Source: Palsa-661 sp035535015 (GTDB lineage Bacteria > Actinomycetota > Acidimicrobiia > Acidimicrobiales > UBA8190). Taken from it: a stretch of DNA of 64,000 nt. Of this stretch, positions 45,630 to 55,260 are shown in pieces. The notes under the pieces are model-generated. The model was given only the letters and a program-made list of their open reading frames with translations. It made no database searches and was not told the origin of the DNA. The position numbers and the translations under genes are program-made. Numbering within the stretch: the first letter of the stretch is position 1; each line of letters opens with the position of its first letter. The stretch is from the NCBI GenBank assembly GCA_035535015.1, contig DATLQU010000034.1, positions 36,951-100,950 of the forward strand, read 5' to 3'.

Positions 45630-47542
45630 GAGGCCACCTCTTCGTCGGCGTCGGTGGTGGAGGGGCTGTCGACGCCGAGGAGTTCGAGGACGGCCAGCTC
45701 GATCTCGGCCGCCCGGAAGGGCGAACCCTGGACCTTGGAGAGGGCCTGGGCGTCGACCAGGTACTCGGCCCTGACCATTTTGGAGAGCTGGCCCAGGTTG
45801 GCCTCCGGGACGAGGAGATGGTCGTAGGCGCAGAGGATGGCGCCGAGATCGGAGGGGAAGGGGTTCAGGTGGACGAGGTGGAGATGGGCCACCTTGAGGC
45901 CCCGGGCCCGGACCCGGCGGACTCCGGCGGCGATGGCGCCGTAGGTGGAGCCCCAGCCGAGGACGAGGACGGAGGCGCCACCCAGGCCGTCGGCGTCGTC
46001 GACCTGCAGGGGCGGGATCGAGCGGGCGATGGCCGCCACCTTGGCGGCGCGGAGGTGGACCATGCGCTCGTGGTTCTCGGCGTCGTAGGAGATGTTGCCG
46101 GAGCCGTCCTCCTTCTCGAGACCGCCGATGCGGTGCTCGAGGCCGGGGGTGCCCGGGACGGCCCAGGGACGGGCCAGGTTGTCGTCACGGATATAGGGCC
46201 AGAAGGACGGGGATCCGTCGGGATCGGTGTGGTTCATCTCGGTGGCGAACTCGACGGGGGTGCCGGGGAGATCGGCCACGTCGGGCAGGCGCCAGGGTTC
46301 GGAGCCGTTGGCCAGGTAGCCGTCGGAGAGGAGAAAGACCGGGGTGCGGTAGGTGACGGCGATACGGACCGCCTCCATGGCCGCCTCGAAACAGTGGGAC
46401 GGGGTCATGGCGGCGACGATGGGGACGGGGGCCTCGCCGTGGCGGCCGTACATGGCGTGGAGGAGATCGGACTGCTCGGTCTTGGTGGGGAGTCCCGTCG
46501 AAGGGCCGCCACGCTGGATGTCGACGATGAGCAGGGGCAGCTCCAAGGAGACGGCCATGCCGATCGACTCCGACTTGAGGTCGATGCCGGGACCGGAGGT
46601 GGTGGTGATGCCGAGCGACCCTCCGAAGGAGGCGCCGATGGCGGCGCCCACCCCGGCGATCTCGTCCTCCGCCTGGAAGGTACGGACGCCGAAGTGCTTG
46701 TGCTTGGCCAGTTCGTGGAGGATGTCGGAGGCCGGGGTGATGGGATAGGAGCCGAGGAAGATGGGCAGATTGGCCTGGTGGGCGGCGGCGATGAGGCCCC
46801 AGGCCAGGGCGGTGTTGCCGGTGACGTTGGTGTAGGTGCCGGGCTCCTGGACGGCCGGGCGGACCTGGTAGTTCGATTCGAAGAGCTCGGCCGTCTCTCC
46901 GAAGTTGAAGCCGGCCTTGAAGGCCCGGGTGTTGGCGTCGAGGACCTGGGGGGTCTTGGCGAAGCGGGCGGTGATCCAGTCGAGGGTGGGCTCGGTGGGC
47001 CGGGAGTAGAGCCAACTGAGCAGCCCCAGGGCGAAGAAGTTCTTGGAACGCTCCGCCTCGCGGGGCTTGACCCCGGCCAGCTTGCCGACCTCCATGGTGA
47101 GCGAGGTCATGGGGACCTCGTAGACGGTGTAGGCCGCCAGGGAGTCGTCGACGAGGGGGTTGGTGGTGTAGCCGGCCTTGTCCAGGGAGCGCTCGTCGAA
47201 GGCGTCGACGTTCACGATGATGGTGCCGCCGGGGGGGACGAAGTGGCCGTTGGACTTGAGGGCGGCCGGGTTCATGGCCACCAGGACCGAGGGGGCGTCG
47301 CCCGGGGTGAGGATGTCGTGATCCGAGATGTGGACCTGGAAGGCGGAGACACCGGCCAGGGTGCCGGCCGGGGCGCGGATCTCGGCCGGGAAGTCCGGAA
47401 GGGTGGCCGTGTCGTTGCCGAAGAGGGAGCTGACGGAGGTGAATTGGGTGCCTGTCAGCTGCATCCCGTCGCCAGAATCGCCGGCGAAGCGGATGACGAC
47501 CCGGTCCAGCTCTGTCGTGGGATGTTCTGTCGCGGTCGACAC
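45626..47542 (-). CDS. korA: 2-oxoglutarate (2-oxoacid):ferredoxin oxidoreductase, alpha subunit (gamma-alpha fusion)
   Basis: A 638-residue fused gamma-alpha subunit. Residues 10-200 are the gamma domain ('RFAGDSGDGMQLTGTQF', 'ALKSNGHFVPPGGTIIVN'), then the alpha pyrimidine-binding domain ('GSYPITPASDILHELAKHKH', 'TTTSGPGIDLKSE', 'VDIQRGGPSTGLPTKTEQSD') and the transketolase-C-like end ('VLVLGWGSTYGAI'). The phrase GPSTGLPTKTEQSD is typical of 2-oxoglutarate-type enzymes. GTG 47542 follows GGAGGAG by 2-3 bases. First gene of korAB. Confidence 0.93.
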   Translation of the reverse strand: MSTATEHPTTELDRVVIRFAGDSGDGMQLTGTQFTSVSSLFGNDTATLPDFPAEIRAPAGTLAGVSAFQVHISDHDILTPGDAPSVLVAMNPAALKSNGHFVPPGGTIIVNVDAFDERSLDKAGYTTNPLVDDSLAAYTVYEVPMTSLTMEVGKLAGVKPREAERSKNFFALGLLSWLYSRPTEPTLDWITARFAKTPQVLDANTRAFKAGFNFGETAELFESNYQVRPAVQEPGTYTNVTGNTALAWGLIAAAHQANLPIFLGSYPITPASDILHELAKHKHFGVRTFQAEDEIAGVGAAIGASFGGSLGITTTSGPGIDLKSESIGMAVSLELPLLIVDIQRGGPSTGLPTKTEQSDLLHAMYGRHGEAPVPIVAAMTPSHCFEAAMEAVRIAVTYRTPVFLLSDGYLANGSEPWRLPDVADLPGTPVEFATEMNHTDPDGSPSFWPYIRDDNLARPWAVPGTPGLEHRIGGLEKEDGSGNISYDAENHERMVHLRAAKVAAIARSIPPLQVDDADGLGGASVLVLGWGSTYGAIAAGVRRVRARGLKVAHLHLVHLNPFPSDLGAILCAYDHLLVPEANLGQLSKMVRAEYLVDAQALSKVQGSPFRAAEIELAVLELLGVDSPSTTDADEEVAS

Positions 47543-47716
47543 AACTCCTCCGTTCTCGGCTCCCCCGGTCGACCCTGAGGGGGAGGTCGACCCACGAATT
47601 GGGCCGCTGGTCCAAGAAAATACGGCTCCGTGAGCGAGCATAGTGCCGGCCACTGGTGTGACTGGCGGAGGCCTCGGGTGGACCGGGGCCTGTCGGTGAG
47701 GGTGGCGGAGTCGGTT

Positions 47717-47786
47717 GTCAGGCGGCCGTTGTCAGGCGGCCGTGGTCAGGCGGCCGTGGTCAGGCGGCCGTTGTCAGGCGACGGTG
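47717..47786. repeat. 14-bp tandem repeat, 5 copies, running into the fbaB stop codon
   Basis: gtcaggcggccgtt-type units start at 47717, 47731, 47745 and 47759, and a diverged fifth (gtcaggcgacggtg) at 47773-47786 contains the fbaB stop (TGA on the minus strand at 47774-47776) and its last codons. The array lies between fbaB and the korA upstream region. Confidence 0.92.
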
Positions 47787-48829
47787 ACGGCCTTGTCGAG
47801 GAAGACGTCCTGGACGGCGTGGAGGAGGCTGACGCCCTCGGCCATGGGGCGCTGGAAGGCCTTGCGGCCGACGATGAGGCCGGTGCCACCGGCGCGCTTG
47901 TTGATGACGGCGGTGCGGACGGCCTGGGCCAGGTCGTCGGAGCCGTGGGACTCGCCGCCGGAGTTGATGAGGGCGACGCGGCCGGCGTAGCAGTTGAGGA
48001 CCTGCCAGCGGGTGAGATCGATGGGGTTGTCGGTGGTGAGCTGCTCGTAGACGAGGGGGTCGGTCTTGCCGAACTTGAGAGCGGTGTAGCCGCCGTTGTT
48101 CTCCGGCTGCTTCTGCTTGATGATGTCGGCCTCGATGGTGACGCCGATGTGGTTGGCCTGGCCGGTGAGGTCGGCCGAGACCGCGTAGTCGGCCTCCTTG
48201 GTCTTGAAGGCCGGGTTGCGGAGGTAGCACCAGAGGACGGTGAAGAGGCCGAGCTGGTGGGCGCGCTCGAAGGCGTGGCGGACTTCTTGGATCTGGCGAT
48301 CGGCTTCCGGGGAGCCGAAATAGATGGTGGCGCCGACGCCCACGGCGCCGAGGTCGGCCGCCTGGCGGACCGATCCGAACATGACCTGGTCGTAGGTGTC
48401 GGGGATGTGGAGGAAGTCGTTGTGGTTGAGCTTCACGATGAAGGGGATCTTGTGGGCGTAGCGGCGGGCCACGATGCCGAGGCCGCCCAGTGTGGTGGCG
48501 ATGGCCGACGATCCCGCATGGAGCGCCAGCTCGACCAGGTTGGCCGGGTCGAAGTAGGTCGGGTTCTTGGCGAAGGAGGCGCCGGCGGAGTGCTCGATGC
48601 CTTGGTCGACCGGGAGGATGGAGAGGTAGCCGGTGCCCCCCAGTCGGCCGTGGGCGTAGAGCGACGCCAGGTTGCGGACGACGGGGATGGGGCGGTCACT
48701 GGAGAGCAGGACGCGGTCGATGAAGTCCGGTCCGGGCAGGGTGAGCTCGTCGGCGGTGATCGCCTTGCACTGGTGGGAGAGGAGGTCCCGGGCGTCGTCG
48801 CCGAGGAGTTTCTCGATATCGATGGCCAT
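47774..48829 (-). CDS. fbaB: Class I fructose-bisphosphate aldolase, FbaB (DhnA) type
   Basis: A 351-residue enzyme almost co-linear with E. coli FbaB. Seen are 'GTGYLSILPVDQGIEHSAGA', 'FIVKLNHND', 'GATIYFGSPEADRQI', 'LTGQANHIGVTIEADIIKQK' and 'AVRTAVINKRAGGTGLIVGR'. It cleaves or forms fructose-1,6-bisphosphate by a Schiff-base lysine, in glycolysis or gluconeogenesis. ATG 48829 is divergent from the MFS gene across 35 bases. The 3' end merges into a 14-bp tandem array. Confidence 0.95.
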   Translation of the reverse strand: MAIDIEKLLGDDARDLLSHQCKAITADELTLPGPDFIDRVLLSSDRPIPVVRNLASLYAHGRLGGTGYLSILPVDQGIEHSAGASFAKNPTYFDPANLVELALHAGSSAIATTLGGLGIVARRYAHKIPFIVKLNHNDFLHIPDTYDQVMFGSVRQAADLGAVGVGATIYFGSPEADRQIQEVRHAFERAHQLGLFTVLWCYLRNPAFKTKEADYAVSADLTGQANHIGVTIEADIIKQKQPENNGGYTALKFGKTDPLVYEQLTTDNPIDLTRWQVLNCYAGRVALINSGGESHGSDDLAQAVRTAVINKRAGGTGLIVGRKAFQRPMAEGVSLLHAVQDVFLDKAVTVA

Positions 48830-48864
48830 GGGATGGAGCCTAGGGCGCCGGTAGGGTCCGAGGG

Positions 48865-50112
48865 GTGGCCGGCCGGGGCGGTTTGTTCGGACACCGGGAC
48901 TTCCGGCGGCTGTGGGGCGGGGAGTCCGTCAGCGAACTCGGGAGCCAGGTCAGTGTGCTGGCCATTCCCCTGGTGGCGGTGCGGACGCTGCACGCCACGA
49001 CGTTTCAGATCGGGGCGCTGACCGCCGCCTCGACGGCGGCCTTCCTGATCGTCGGCCTGCCCGCCGGGGTCTGGGTGGACCGGCTCCGGCGGCGGCCCAT
49101 CATGATCGCCGCCGACCTGGGCCGGATGCTGGCGCTGGGCTCGATCCCGGTGACCTACGGCTTGGGGTCACTGACGCTGCTGCAGCTCTACATCGTGACC
49201 CTGGTCTCGGGTGTTCTGACCGTGTTCTTCGATGTGTCCTACCAGTCGTACCTGCCGTCGCTGGTGGGGACCGACCATCTGGTGGAGGGAAACGCCAAGC
49301 TGACCGGGAGCGCCCAGGTGGCGCAGGTGGCCGGGCCCAGCCTGGCTGGGGGTCTGGTCCAGGCCATCGGCGGCTCCTACGCCGTGGCCGTCGACGCCGT
49401 CAGTTTCCTGGTGTCGGCCGTGGCCGTCGGTGCCATCCGGTCCGCTGAGCCGGCCGCCCACGTCCCCGAGGGCGGGCACCGGCGGATCCACCGGGACATC
49501 GGCGAGGGGCTGCGCTTCGTCTTCGGGCACCCCCTTTTGCGGGCCATCGCCGCCACCACGGCGACGTCGAACCTGTTCAGCGGGATCATGGCCGCCGTCG
49601 AGATCGTCTTCCTGGTGCGGGTGGTGCACGCCGCACCGGGGATCATCGGCCTGCTGTTCGCCATCGGCAGCATCGGAGGGCTGCTGGCCGCCTTCGTCGC
49701 CTCCCGGCTGGCGCGCCGAATCGGCGGGGCCAGGGCGACCTTCGTGGGGATCTTCGCCAGTGTCGGAGCGCTGCTGATCCCGCTCACCGGTCGGGGGTGG
49801 GGCGTGCTGTTCTTTGCCGGCGGGTTCTTCTTCAATTCGTTCGGGGCGGTGCTGTACAACATCAACCAGGTCAGCTTCCGGCAGCGGTTGTGCCCGGAGC
49901 GTCTTCTCGGGCGGATGAACGCCAGCATGCGCTTCGTGGTGTGGGGGGTGATGCCCATCGGCGCCCTGGCCGGCGGCGGCATCGGCAGCGCCATCGGGCT
50001 GCGGCCCACGTTGTGGATCGCCGCCGTAGGCGAGTCCGTGGCCGGTGGCTGGCTGCTGGCCTCACCGATCCGGCGGATGAGGGACTATCCGCCGGCCACT
50101 GATCCGGGCTGA
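48865..50112 (+). CDS. MFS transporter (enterobactin-exporter/MFS_3-like)
   Basis: A 415-residue membrane protein with about 12 hydrophobic segments. The start 'LFGHRDFRRLWGGESVSELG', 'PAGVWVDRLRRRPIMIAAD' (the loop 2-3 motif) and 'SLVGTDHLVEGNAKLTGSAQ' are typical of the MFS_3 exporters used for siderophores or drugs. GTG 48865. The substrate is unknown; no biosynthesis cluster lies alongside. Confidence 0.88.
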   Translation: MAGRGGLFGHRDFRRLWGGESVSELGSQVSVLAIPLVAVRTLHATTFQIGALTAASTAAFLIVGLPAGVWVDRLRRRPIMIAADLGRMLALGSIPVTYGLGSLTLLQLYIVTLVSGVLTVFFDVSYQSYLPSLVGTDHLVEGNAKLTGSAQVAQVAGPSLAGGLVQAIGGSYAVAVDAVSFLVSAVAVGAIRSAEPAAHVPEGGHRRIHRDIGEGLRFVFGHPLLRAIAATTATSNLFSGIMAAVEIVFLVRVVHAAPGIIGLLFAIGSIGGLLAAFVASRLARRIGGARATFVGIFASVGALLIPLTGRGWGVLFFAGGFFFNSFGAVLYNINQVSFRQRLCPERLLGRMNASMRFVVWGVMPIGALAGGGIGSAIGLRPTLWIAAVGESVAGGWLLASPIRRMRDYPPATDPG

Positions 50113-50120
50113 CCCCCGTC

Positions 50121-51140
50121 CTACGGGGCGGAGGCGATGGCCTTGATGGCGCGGTCCATGCCGGGGTCGTCGACGTCGTGATGGGTGACGAAGCGGACGA
50201 CTCCCGGTGCGATGGTGCCCCCCAGGACTCCTTCGGCGCGGAGATGGTCGAGGAGGAGGTCGGGCCGGCGGTGGGTGACGATGACCATGTTGGTGGGGAC
50301 GCGGGCCGGATCGCAGCCCCCCTCGGGCCAACGTTCGGCCACCGCCTGGGCCAGGCGGGCGGCGCGGAGGTGGTCCTCGGCCAGCCGGTCGACCATGGTG
50401 CGCAGCGCCAGCAGGCCGGCGGCGGCGATGATGCCGGCCTGTCGCATGGCCCCACCGAGACGATGGCGTTCGAGACGGGCTTCGGCGATGACGTCTTCGG
50501 GGCCGGCCAGGACGGAGCCCACCGGGGCACAGAGACCCTTGGACAGACAGGACATGACCGTGGTGACGGGTCCGGTGAAGGTGGCCGCCGGTGTCCCGGT
50601 GGCCACTTCGGCGTTGAAGAGCCGGGCCCCGTCCATGTGGATGGGGAGACCGGCGGCCGCCTCGGCCACCGCCACGAGAGCCGGCATGTCCCAGGGGAGG
50701 CCTCCCGAGGGCATGTGGGTCTGCTCGAGACAGACGAGCTCCGGGGCCGGATGGTGATCGTCGACGGCGGCGCGCGCCCAGGTGACAGCGGCGGGGTCGA
50801 GGATGCCGTCGGCGTCGTCGACTTCGTGGAACTGGATTCCGGCGTTTCGCGCCGCGGCGCCGTGTTCGTAGATGACGACGTGCTGGCGGCGGCCGGCGAT
50901 GACGAGGGCACCGGGCCGGCAGAGGACCCTGAGGGCGATCTGATTGGCCATGACGCCCGAGGGGACGAAGAGCGCCGCGGGCTTGCCGACGCGCGCCGCA
51001 TAGGCCTCCTCTAAGGCGTTGACGGTGGGGTCCTCGCCGTACTGGTCGTCTCCGACCTCGGCCCGGGCCATGGCCCGACGCATCTCGGGCGTCGGCTGGG
51101 TGACCGTGTCACTGCGGAGATCGACAACGGCCGATGACAC
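50121..51140 (-). CDS. ltaE: Low-specificity L-threonine aldolase
   Basis: A 339-residue fold-type I PLP enzyme cleaving L-threonine to glycine and acetaldehyde. The start 'DLRSDTVTQPTPEMRRAMA', 'VGDDQYGEDPTVNALE', 'FVPSGVMANQIAL', 'DGARLFNAEV' and the PLP lysine in 'TVMSCLSKGLCAPVGS' are all intact. ATG 51140. It ends 9 bases from the convergent MFS gene and follows the TPR gene closely on its own strand. Confidence 0.93.
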   Translation of the reverse strand: MSSAVVDLRSDTVTQPTPEMRRAMARAEVGDDQYGEDPTVNALEEAYAARVGKPAALFVPSGVMANQIALRVLCRPGALVIAGRRQHVVIYEHGAAARNAGIQFHEVDDADGILDPAAVTWARAAVDDHHPAPELVCLEQTHMPSGGLPWDMPALVAVAEAAAGLPIHMDGARLFNAEVATGTPAATFTGPVTTVMSCLSKGLCAPVGSVLAGPEDVIAEARLERHRLGGAMRQAGIIAAAGLLALRTMVDRLAEDHLRAARLAQAVAERWPEGGCDPARVPTNMVIVTHRRPDLLLDHLRAEGVLGGTIAPGVVRFVTHHDVDDPGMDRAIKAIASAP

Positions 51141-51151
51141 GGTCGCCGATT

Positions 51152-53062
51152 TTACCGGGCTCCCCCGCCGGCGACGGAGTCCGCGGCCGGCCGGGTGCCC
51201 GACGCGGCGCGCGGCCGGCGGGTGCGGGGACCGAGGGCCGCGTAGCGGTCCTGGGCGTCGGCCAGCTCGGGATCGGCAGAGGCCACGCGGCCGAAGAGTT
51301 CGCGGGCATGGGCCGCATCGCCGGCACGCTCATAGAGGTCGGCGAGGACGTACCACTGACGGATATGACGCTCGCTCGGATGACGGAGGTTGCGGCCGGC
51401 GCCCGCCGTGGCCAGGACCTCGACGGCCGCGTTCAACTTGCGTTGGTCGGCCAGATCCGATGCCAGGACCATGCGGCCCTCGGCCAGGACGTCGGGCGAA
51501 GGCGAGCTGGCGCGCAGTTCGTCCCAGAGAACGGCCACGCGTCGGTGGCGGTGCAGGGCGCGGTGGCAGTCCATCATCACCGGGACCTGGCTCGTGTCGT
51601 CGTCGCCCAGGGCACGGGCCGCCTCGAGATGGTTGATGGCCTGGGACCAACGGCCGAGGCGGTAACAGACGAGGCCGTGCAGCTCCCGGGCGGCAGCCGA
51701 TTCGGGCACCTGTTCGGCCAGTTGCTTGGTGATGCGGAAGGCTTCGGTGTACCGGTCGCGCTCGTAGGCGCGCACCCCCGCCGCCATGCGTTCGGAGAGC
51801 TTGGTGGCGTGATCACGGCCGACGGCGACGGCCAGTTCGTTGACGACCTCGTTGGGGAGATGGTCTTCGATGCCGCGACCGCGTCGGACGGTGGTTGTGC
51901 CGGTCGTCGACGGCGGTGCCGGAGAAGGGCCATCGGCTCGTCGGCGCCGTCCCCGGGTGGGCTCCTCGGTCAGTTCCTCGATGAGCCAGGCCTCTTCCTT
52001 CGGCTCCTGGCGACGACCACCGGGGCGGGCCCGGGTCGGCTGGCGACCGCGTTCAACCGCTTCGTCGGCGCTCTCCCGGAGGACCTTGGCGCCCTTGCGG
52101 GCGACACTCCCCCATCGACGCAGAGCGGGATCGACAGCCGGAGCGGGCGCCGGTGCCGTCCGGCCGCGTGCCGGTACCGATCGGCCCGTACCGGGTCGAT
52201 CCGTACCGGGTCGATCCGTCCGGGATCGATCCGTCCGGGATCGATCCGTCGGCAGGCGGCTCGTCGGCGGGCGGTCCGAGGTGGAACGGGCGACCGGCGG
52301 GCGACCGGTGGACGGACGTCCGGTCGGCGGGCCGGCCCGGGACGGACGATCCGCGGTCGGACGGGCCTCCGGTGGACGACGATCGGACGAGGCCGACCGG
52401 GCCGGTGGACGACGATCGGACGAGGCCGACCGGGCCGGTGGACGACTGCCCGTGGCGCGACTGCTCGTGGCCCGACCGGTCGGTGCCGCGCTCGTCGGGG
52501 GACGACGTTCGGCCGGAGAGGTCCGTGGAGGTGGGCGCCCCGCCGTGGAGCGGCTGGTCGGCGGACGCCGACGCGGCGGGCGGTCGGGACGGTCCCTCGA
52601 AGGGGTGACAGCTTCGGGCCGCTCCCGGTAGGGCCGGGGTCGCTCGGGTCGCTCGGGTCGCTCGGGTCGCTCGGTGCGGTCTCTCGTCGGTCGTGCCGAG
52701 CCGGCGGGCGGGCGTCGGTGGTTGCTCTCCCCGGGCCTCGGGCGAGGTTGGCGATCGGCCGGGCGGGCGGCCCGGGTCCCCGACGGGGACGGCGACTGGC
52801 GGGCGCTCGACGGGCGGGGCCGGGGCTGCCACGAGGCGGGAGCGCGGGCCGTTCGGCCCCCCGGCCGCGGGATCGAAACCCGGGGGGTACCGGTGGCAGG
52901 CGGTGAGGGTCGAGCCGAGCGGCGTTGAGCGGCGGGCGGGCGTGAGCCGGGACCCCCGGTGGGGTCCCTCTTGGCCTGGGGGCGGCCGGACGAGGATCCC
53001 GCCCCGCCGCGTCGACCGTCGGCCTTCGGCCGTGGACGAGATGACGATTCGTCCTTGGGCAC
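51152..53062 (-). CDS. TPR-like protein with 330-residue disordered Arg/Pro/Ser/Thr-rich N-terminus
   Basis: A 636-residue protein. Residues 1-330 are almost entirely Arg, Pro, Ser, Thr and Asp with short tandem units (RPERPERPER, PPARSASSDRR twice, RTDRSRTDRPGTDRPGTGR). From about 405 come helical repeats of TPR type ('RYTEAFRITKQLAEQVPES', 'YRLGRWSQAINHLEAARAL', 'YERAGDAAHARELFGRVA'). The C-terminus is basic. It may be a scaffold; Arg-rich disorder suggests RNA or membrane contact, which is speculative. GTG 53062. The codon pattern in the disordered part matches the host. Confidence 0.75.
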   Translation of the reverse strand: MPKDESSSRPRPKADGRRGGAGSSSGRPQAKRDPTGGPGSRPPAAQRRSARPSPPATGTPRVSIPRPGGRTARAPASWQPRPRPSSARQSPSPSGTRAARPADRQPRPRPGESNHRRPPAGSARPTRDRTERPERPERPERPRPYRERPEAVTPSRDRPDRPPRRRPPTSRSTAGRPPPRTSPAERRPPTSAAPTGRATSSRATGSRPPARSASSDRRPPARSASSDRRPPEARPTADRPSRAGPPTGRPSTGRPPVARSTSDRPPTSRLPTDRSRTDRSRTDRPGTDRPGTGRSVPARGRTAPAPAPAVDPALRRWGSVARKGAKVLRESADEAVERGRQPTRARPGGRRQEPKEEAWLIEELTEEPTRGRRRRADGPSPAPPSTTGTTTVRRGRGIEDHLPNEVVNELAVAVGRDHATKLSERMAAGVRAYERDRYTEAFRITKQLAEQVPESAAARELHGLVCYRLGRWSQAINHLEAARALGDDDTSQVPVMMDCHRALHRHRRVAVLWDELRASSPSPDVLAEGRMVLASDLADQRKLNAAVEVLATAGAGRNLRHPSERHIRQWYVLADLYERAGDAAHARELFGRVASADPELADAQDRYAALGPRTRRPRAASGTRPAADSVAGGGAR

Positions 53063-53208
53063 CGGGAGAGTCTATGACCGGACGCGCCCCTGACTGAACC
53101 GGGTCAGGTGCGAAGATGCCGGTGACCGGAAAACGACGGAGATGCGGCGGCGGCGTGTTGCGTCGACCGCTCGCCGGTACAAGTGACCGAGCGGGGAAAG
53201 GGGGCGGA

Positions 53209-55116
53209 GTGCGGCGACAATCGGCCGCTGGGAAGGTCGGCGGTGCCCTGGGAGCCGTGGCGCTGCTCGTGGCCGCCTGCTCGTCGCCCACGACGTCCGC
53301 CCCCCCGGTCAGTAGCGGGTCTTCGCCGACCCACAGCATCGGGGGCAGCGCCTCGTGGGCCGAACCGCCCGGATCGGTACCGACCGACATCTTCCCGTTC
53401 ATGAGCCTGACCGACGACAGTGCCGCCAACGTCCTCCAGTTGCAGGACCTGCTGTACCGGCCCCTGTACTGGTTCGGACAGGGGGCGACACCGGCGCTGA
53501 ACAGGTCCCTCTCGCTCGCACGGCCGCCTGTCTTCAGCAACGGCGACCAGACCGTCACGATCACCTTGAACCACTACCGGTGGTCGGACGGGGAGCCGGT
53601 GGACGCCACCGACGTCATGTTCTGGATGAACATGATGCACGCCGACAAGGCCAATTGGGCCGAGTACGCGCCGGGGGCGTTTCCCGACAACATCAAGACG
53701 ATCACTGTTGACTCGGCCGACCAGCTGACGTTCCAGTTGACGGGGGCGTACAACCCGGACTGGTTCACCGGCAACGAGCTGTCGCAGATCACGCCCCTGC
53801 CGGTGGCCTGGGACATCACCCAGGCCGGGGCGGCGCCGGGTTCGGGGGGCTGCTCGGCGGCGGCATACGGCAGCGCCGACGGCGCCTGCAACGCCGTCTA
53901 CAGCTTTCTCTCCGGCCAGGCCGGAGAGAGCGCCGCCGGCGCCGGGACGGCGAACCCCGCTCTTTCCGGCTACGGCGCCAGTCGGCTGTGGCGGGTGGTG
54001 GACGGCCCCTGGCAGCTGGTGTCCATCGACGGCTCCGGTCATGTCGCGTTCAAGGCGAACCCCAAGTACAGCGGCCCCGTGAAGCCCTCTGTGTCGTCCT
54101 TCGTCGAGGTTCCCTTCGCCACCTCGGCTGACGAGTTCACGGGCCTGGTCGACCGAACGGTCGACGTCGGCTACCTCCCGCAATCCGAGGTGCCGGCGGC
54201 GAAGAAGGGCGGAGGGCCGTCGGGCAACAACTCCCGACTGGCCGACTTCCGGTTGAGCCCCCTCTACCGCTGGTCGCTTCAGTACATTCCGTACAACTTC
54301 AGCTCCACCGGCGACGGCGCCATGACCGGGAAGATCTTCTCGCAGCTCTACGTCCGTCAGGCCCTGCAACTGCTTGTCGACCAACCGGGGATCATCAAGA
54401 CCGTCTTGAAGGGCTATGGCGTGCCCACCTACGGCCCCGTTCCCCTGGAGCCGGCCAATCCGTTCGTCTCGAAAGCCGCGAAGGACAACCCCTACCCTTA
54501 CGACCCGGCCCGGGCCATCCGGTTGCTCACGAGCAACGGGTGGAAGGTGGCGCCCGGGCAGGTATCGCACTGCGTGAACCCCGGGACCGGCGCCGGGCAG
54601 TGCGGGACGGGGATCGCCCTGGGGGCGAGCCTCAACTTCACGCTCCAATACGCATCGGACGTCCCCTGGACGGCGGCGGTCCTGACGGCGGAGAAGGCGT
54701 CGTGGGCTCGGGCCGGAATCGAGGTGGATCTCACCCCGGCCGCCGGCACCACGGTCAGCAGCAATGCCACGCCCTGTGCCGGCGGACTGAGCTGTAGCTG
54801 GGAGCTCGAGGACTGGGGAACGGGATGGTCCTTCGCCCCCGAGACCTACCCGTCGGGGGAGGCGCTCTTCGGCACCGGCTCCGGCTCCAACGCCGGGAGC
54901 TACAGCGACTTCATCGCCAACGAGCTGATGGCCCAGACCGAGCACGGCGCCGGTGACCTCAGCGGGTACCAGAACTACCTGGCCAAGCAGCTCCCGGTGG
55001 TCTTCGAACCCAGTCCCGCCTCCTCGCTGACCGAGGTGAGCAGCACCCTCAGGGGCGTGACGCCCCAGAACGTCCTGGGGGCCCTGACGCCGGAAACGTG
55101 GTACTTCGTCCACTGA
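53209..55116 (+). CDS. Peptide-type ABC transporter substrate-binding lipoprotein (1)
   Basis: A 635-residue family 5 (DppA/OppA-like) solute-binding protein. Lipobox LLVAACSS is near residue 20, then an extracellular two-lobe protein with 'HYRWSDGEPVDATDVMFWMN' and 'IFSQLYVRQALQLLVDQ', both characteristic of family 5. I prefer GTG 53209 (AAAGGGGGCGGA just upstream, signal peptide directly after) over an earlier in-frame start at 53116. First gene of a six-gene peptide/nickel-type ABC transporter cluster. The ligand is unknown. Confidence 0.88.
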   Translation: MRRQSAAGKVGGALGAVALLVAACSSPTTSAPPVSSGSSPTHSIGGSASWAEPPGSVPTDIFPFMSLTDDSAANVLQLQDLLYRPLYWFGQGATPALNRSLSLARPPVFSNGDQTVTITLNHYRWSDGEPVDATDVMFWMNMMHADKANWAEYAPGAFPDNIKTITVDSADQLTFQLTGAYNPDWFTGNELSQITPLPVAWDITQAGAAPGSGGCSAAAYGSADGACNAVYSFLSGQAGESAAGAGTANPALSGYGASRLWRVVDGPWQLVSIDGSGHVAFKANPKYSGPVKPSVSSFVEVPFATSADEFTGLVDRTVDVGYLPQSEVPAAKKGGGPSGNNSRLADFRLSPLYRWSLQYIPYNFSSTGDGAMTGKIFSQLYVRQALQLLVDQPGIIKTVLKGYGVPTYGPVPLEPANPFVSKAAKDNPYPYDPARAIRLLTSNGWKVAPGQVSHCVNPGTGAGQCGTGIALGASLNFTLQYASDVPWTAAVLTAEKASWARAGIEVDLTPAAGTTVSSNATPCAGGLSCSWELEDWGTGWSFAPETYPSGEALFGTGSGSNAGSYSDFIANELMAQTEHGAGDLSGYQNYLAKQLPVVFEPSPASSLTEVSSTLRGVTPQNVLGALTPETWYFVH

Positions 55117-55260
55117 CCGGGGGCGGGCCCTCGGGCAACCGCCGGGAGAGGGAGGAAAGTTCACACTCCGTGCAGATATGGCGCGAGGATGTCCGCGAAA
55201 CGTTAACTTGTCCGTCACATCTCCGGCCGGGACACCGGATTTCGATGAAAGGGGTCACAC

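Noticed and set aside
47717..47786. Direct repeats as an operator or plasmid-type iteron array
   Set aside because: They lie in a 3' end, not near an origin or initiator gene, and the last unit is derived from fbaB coding sequence, which fits slippage better.
48433..48993. A 186-codon minus-strand frame overlapping the fbaB and MFS starts
   Set aside because: It is the out-of-frame reading of fbaB and has Pro/Ser/Thr-rich shadow composition.
52053..53564. A 503-codon minus-strand frame overlapping the TPR gene and the first binding protein
   Set aside because: Another frame of the repetitive Arg/Pro region; it has no domain and crosses the start of a clear lipoprotein gene on the other strand.
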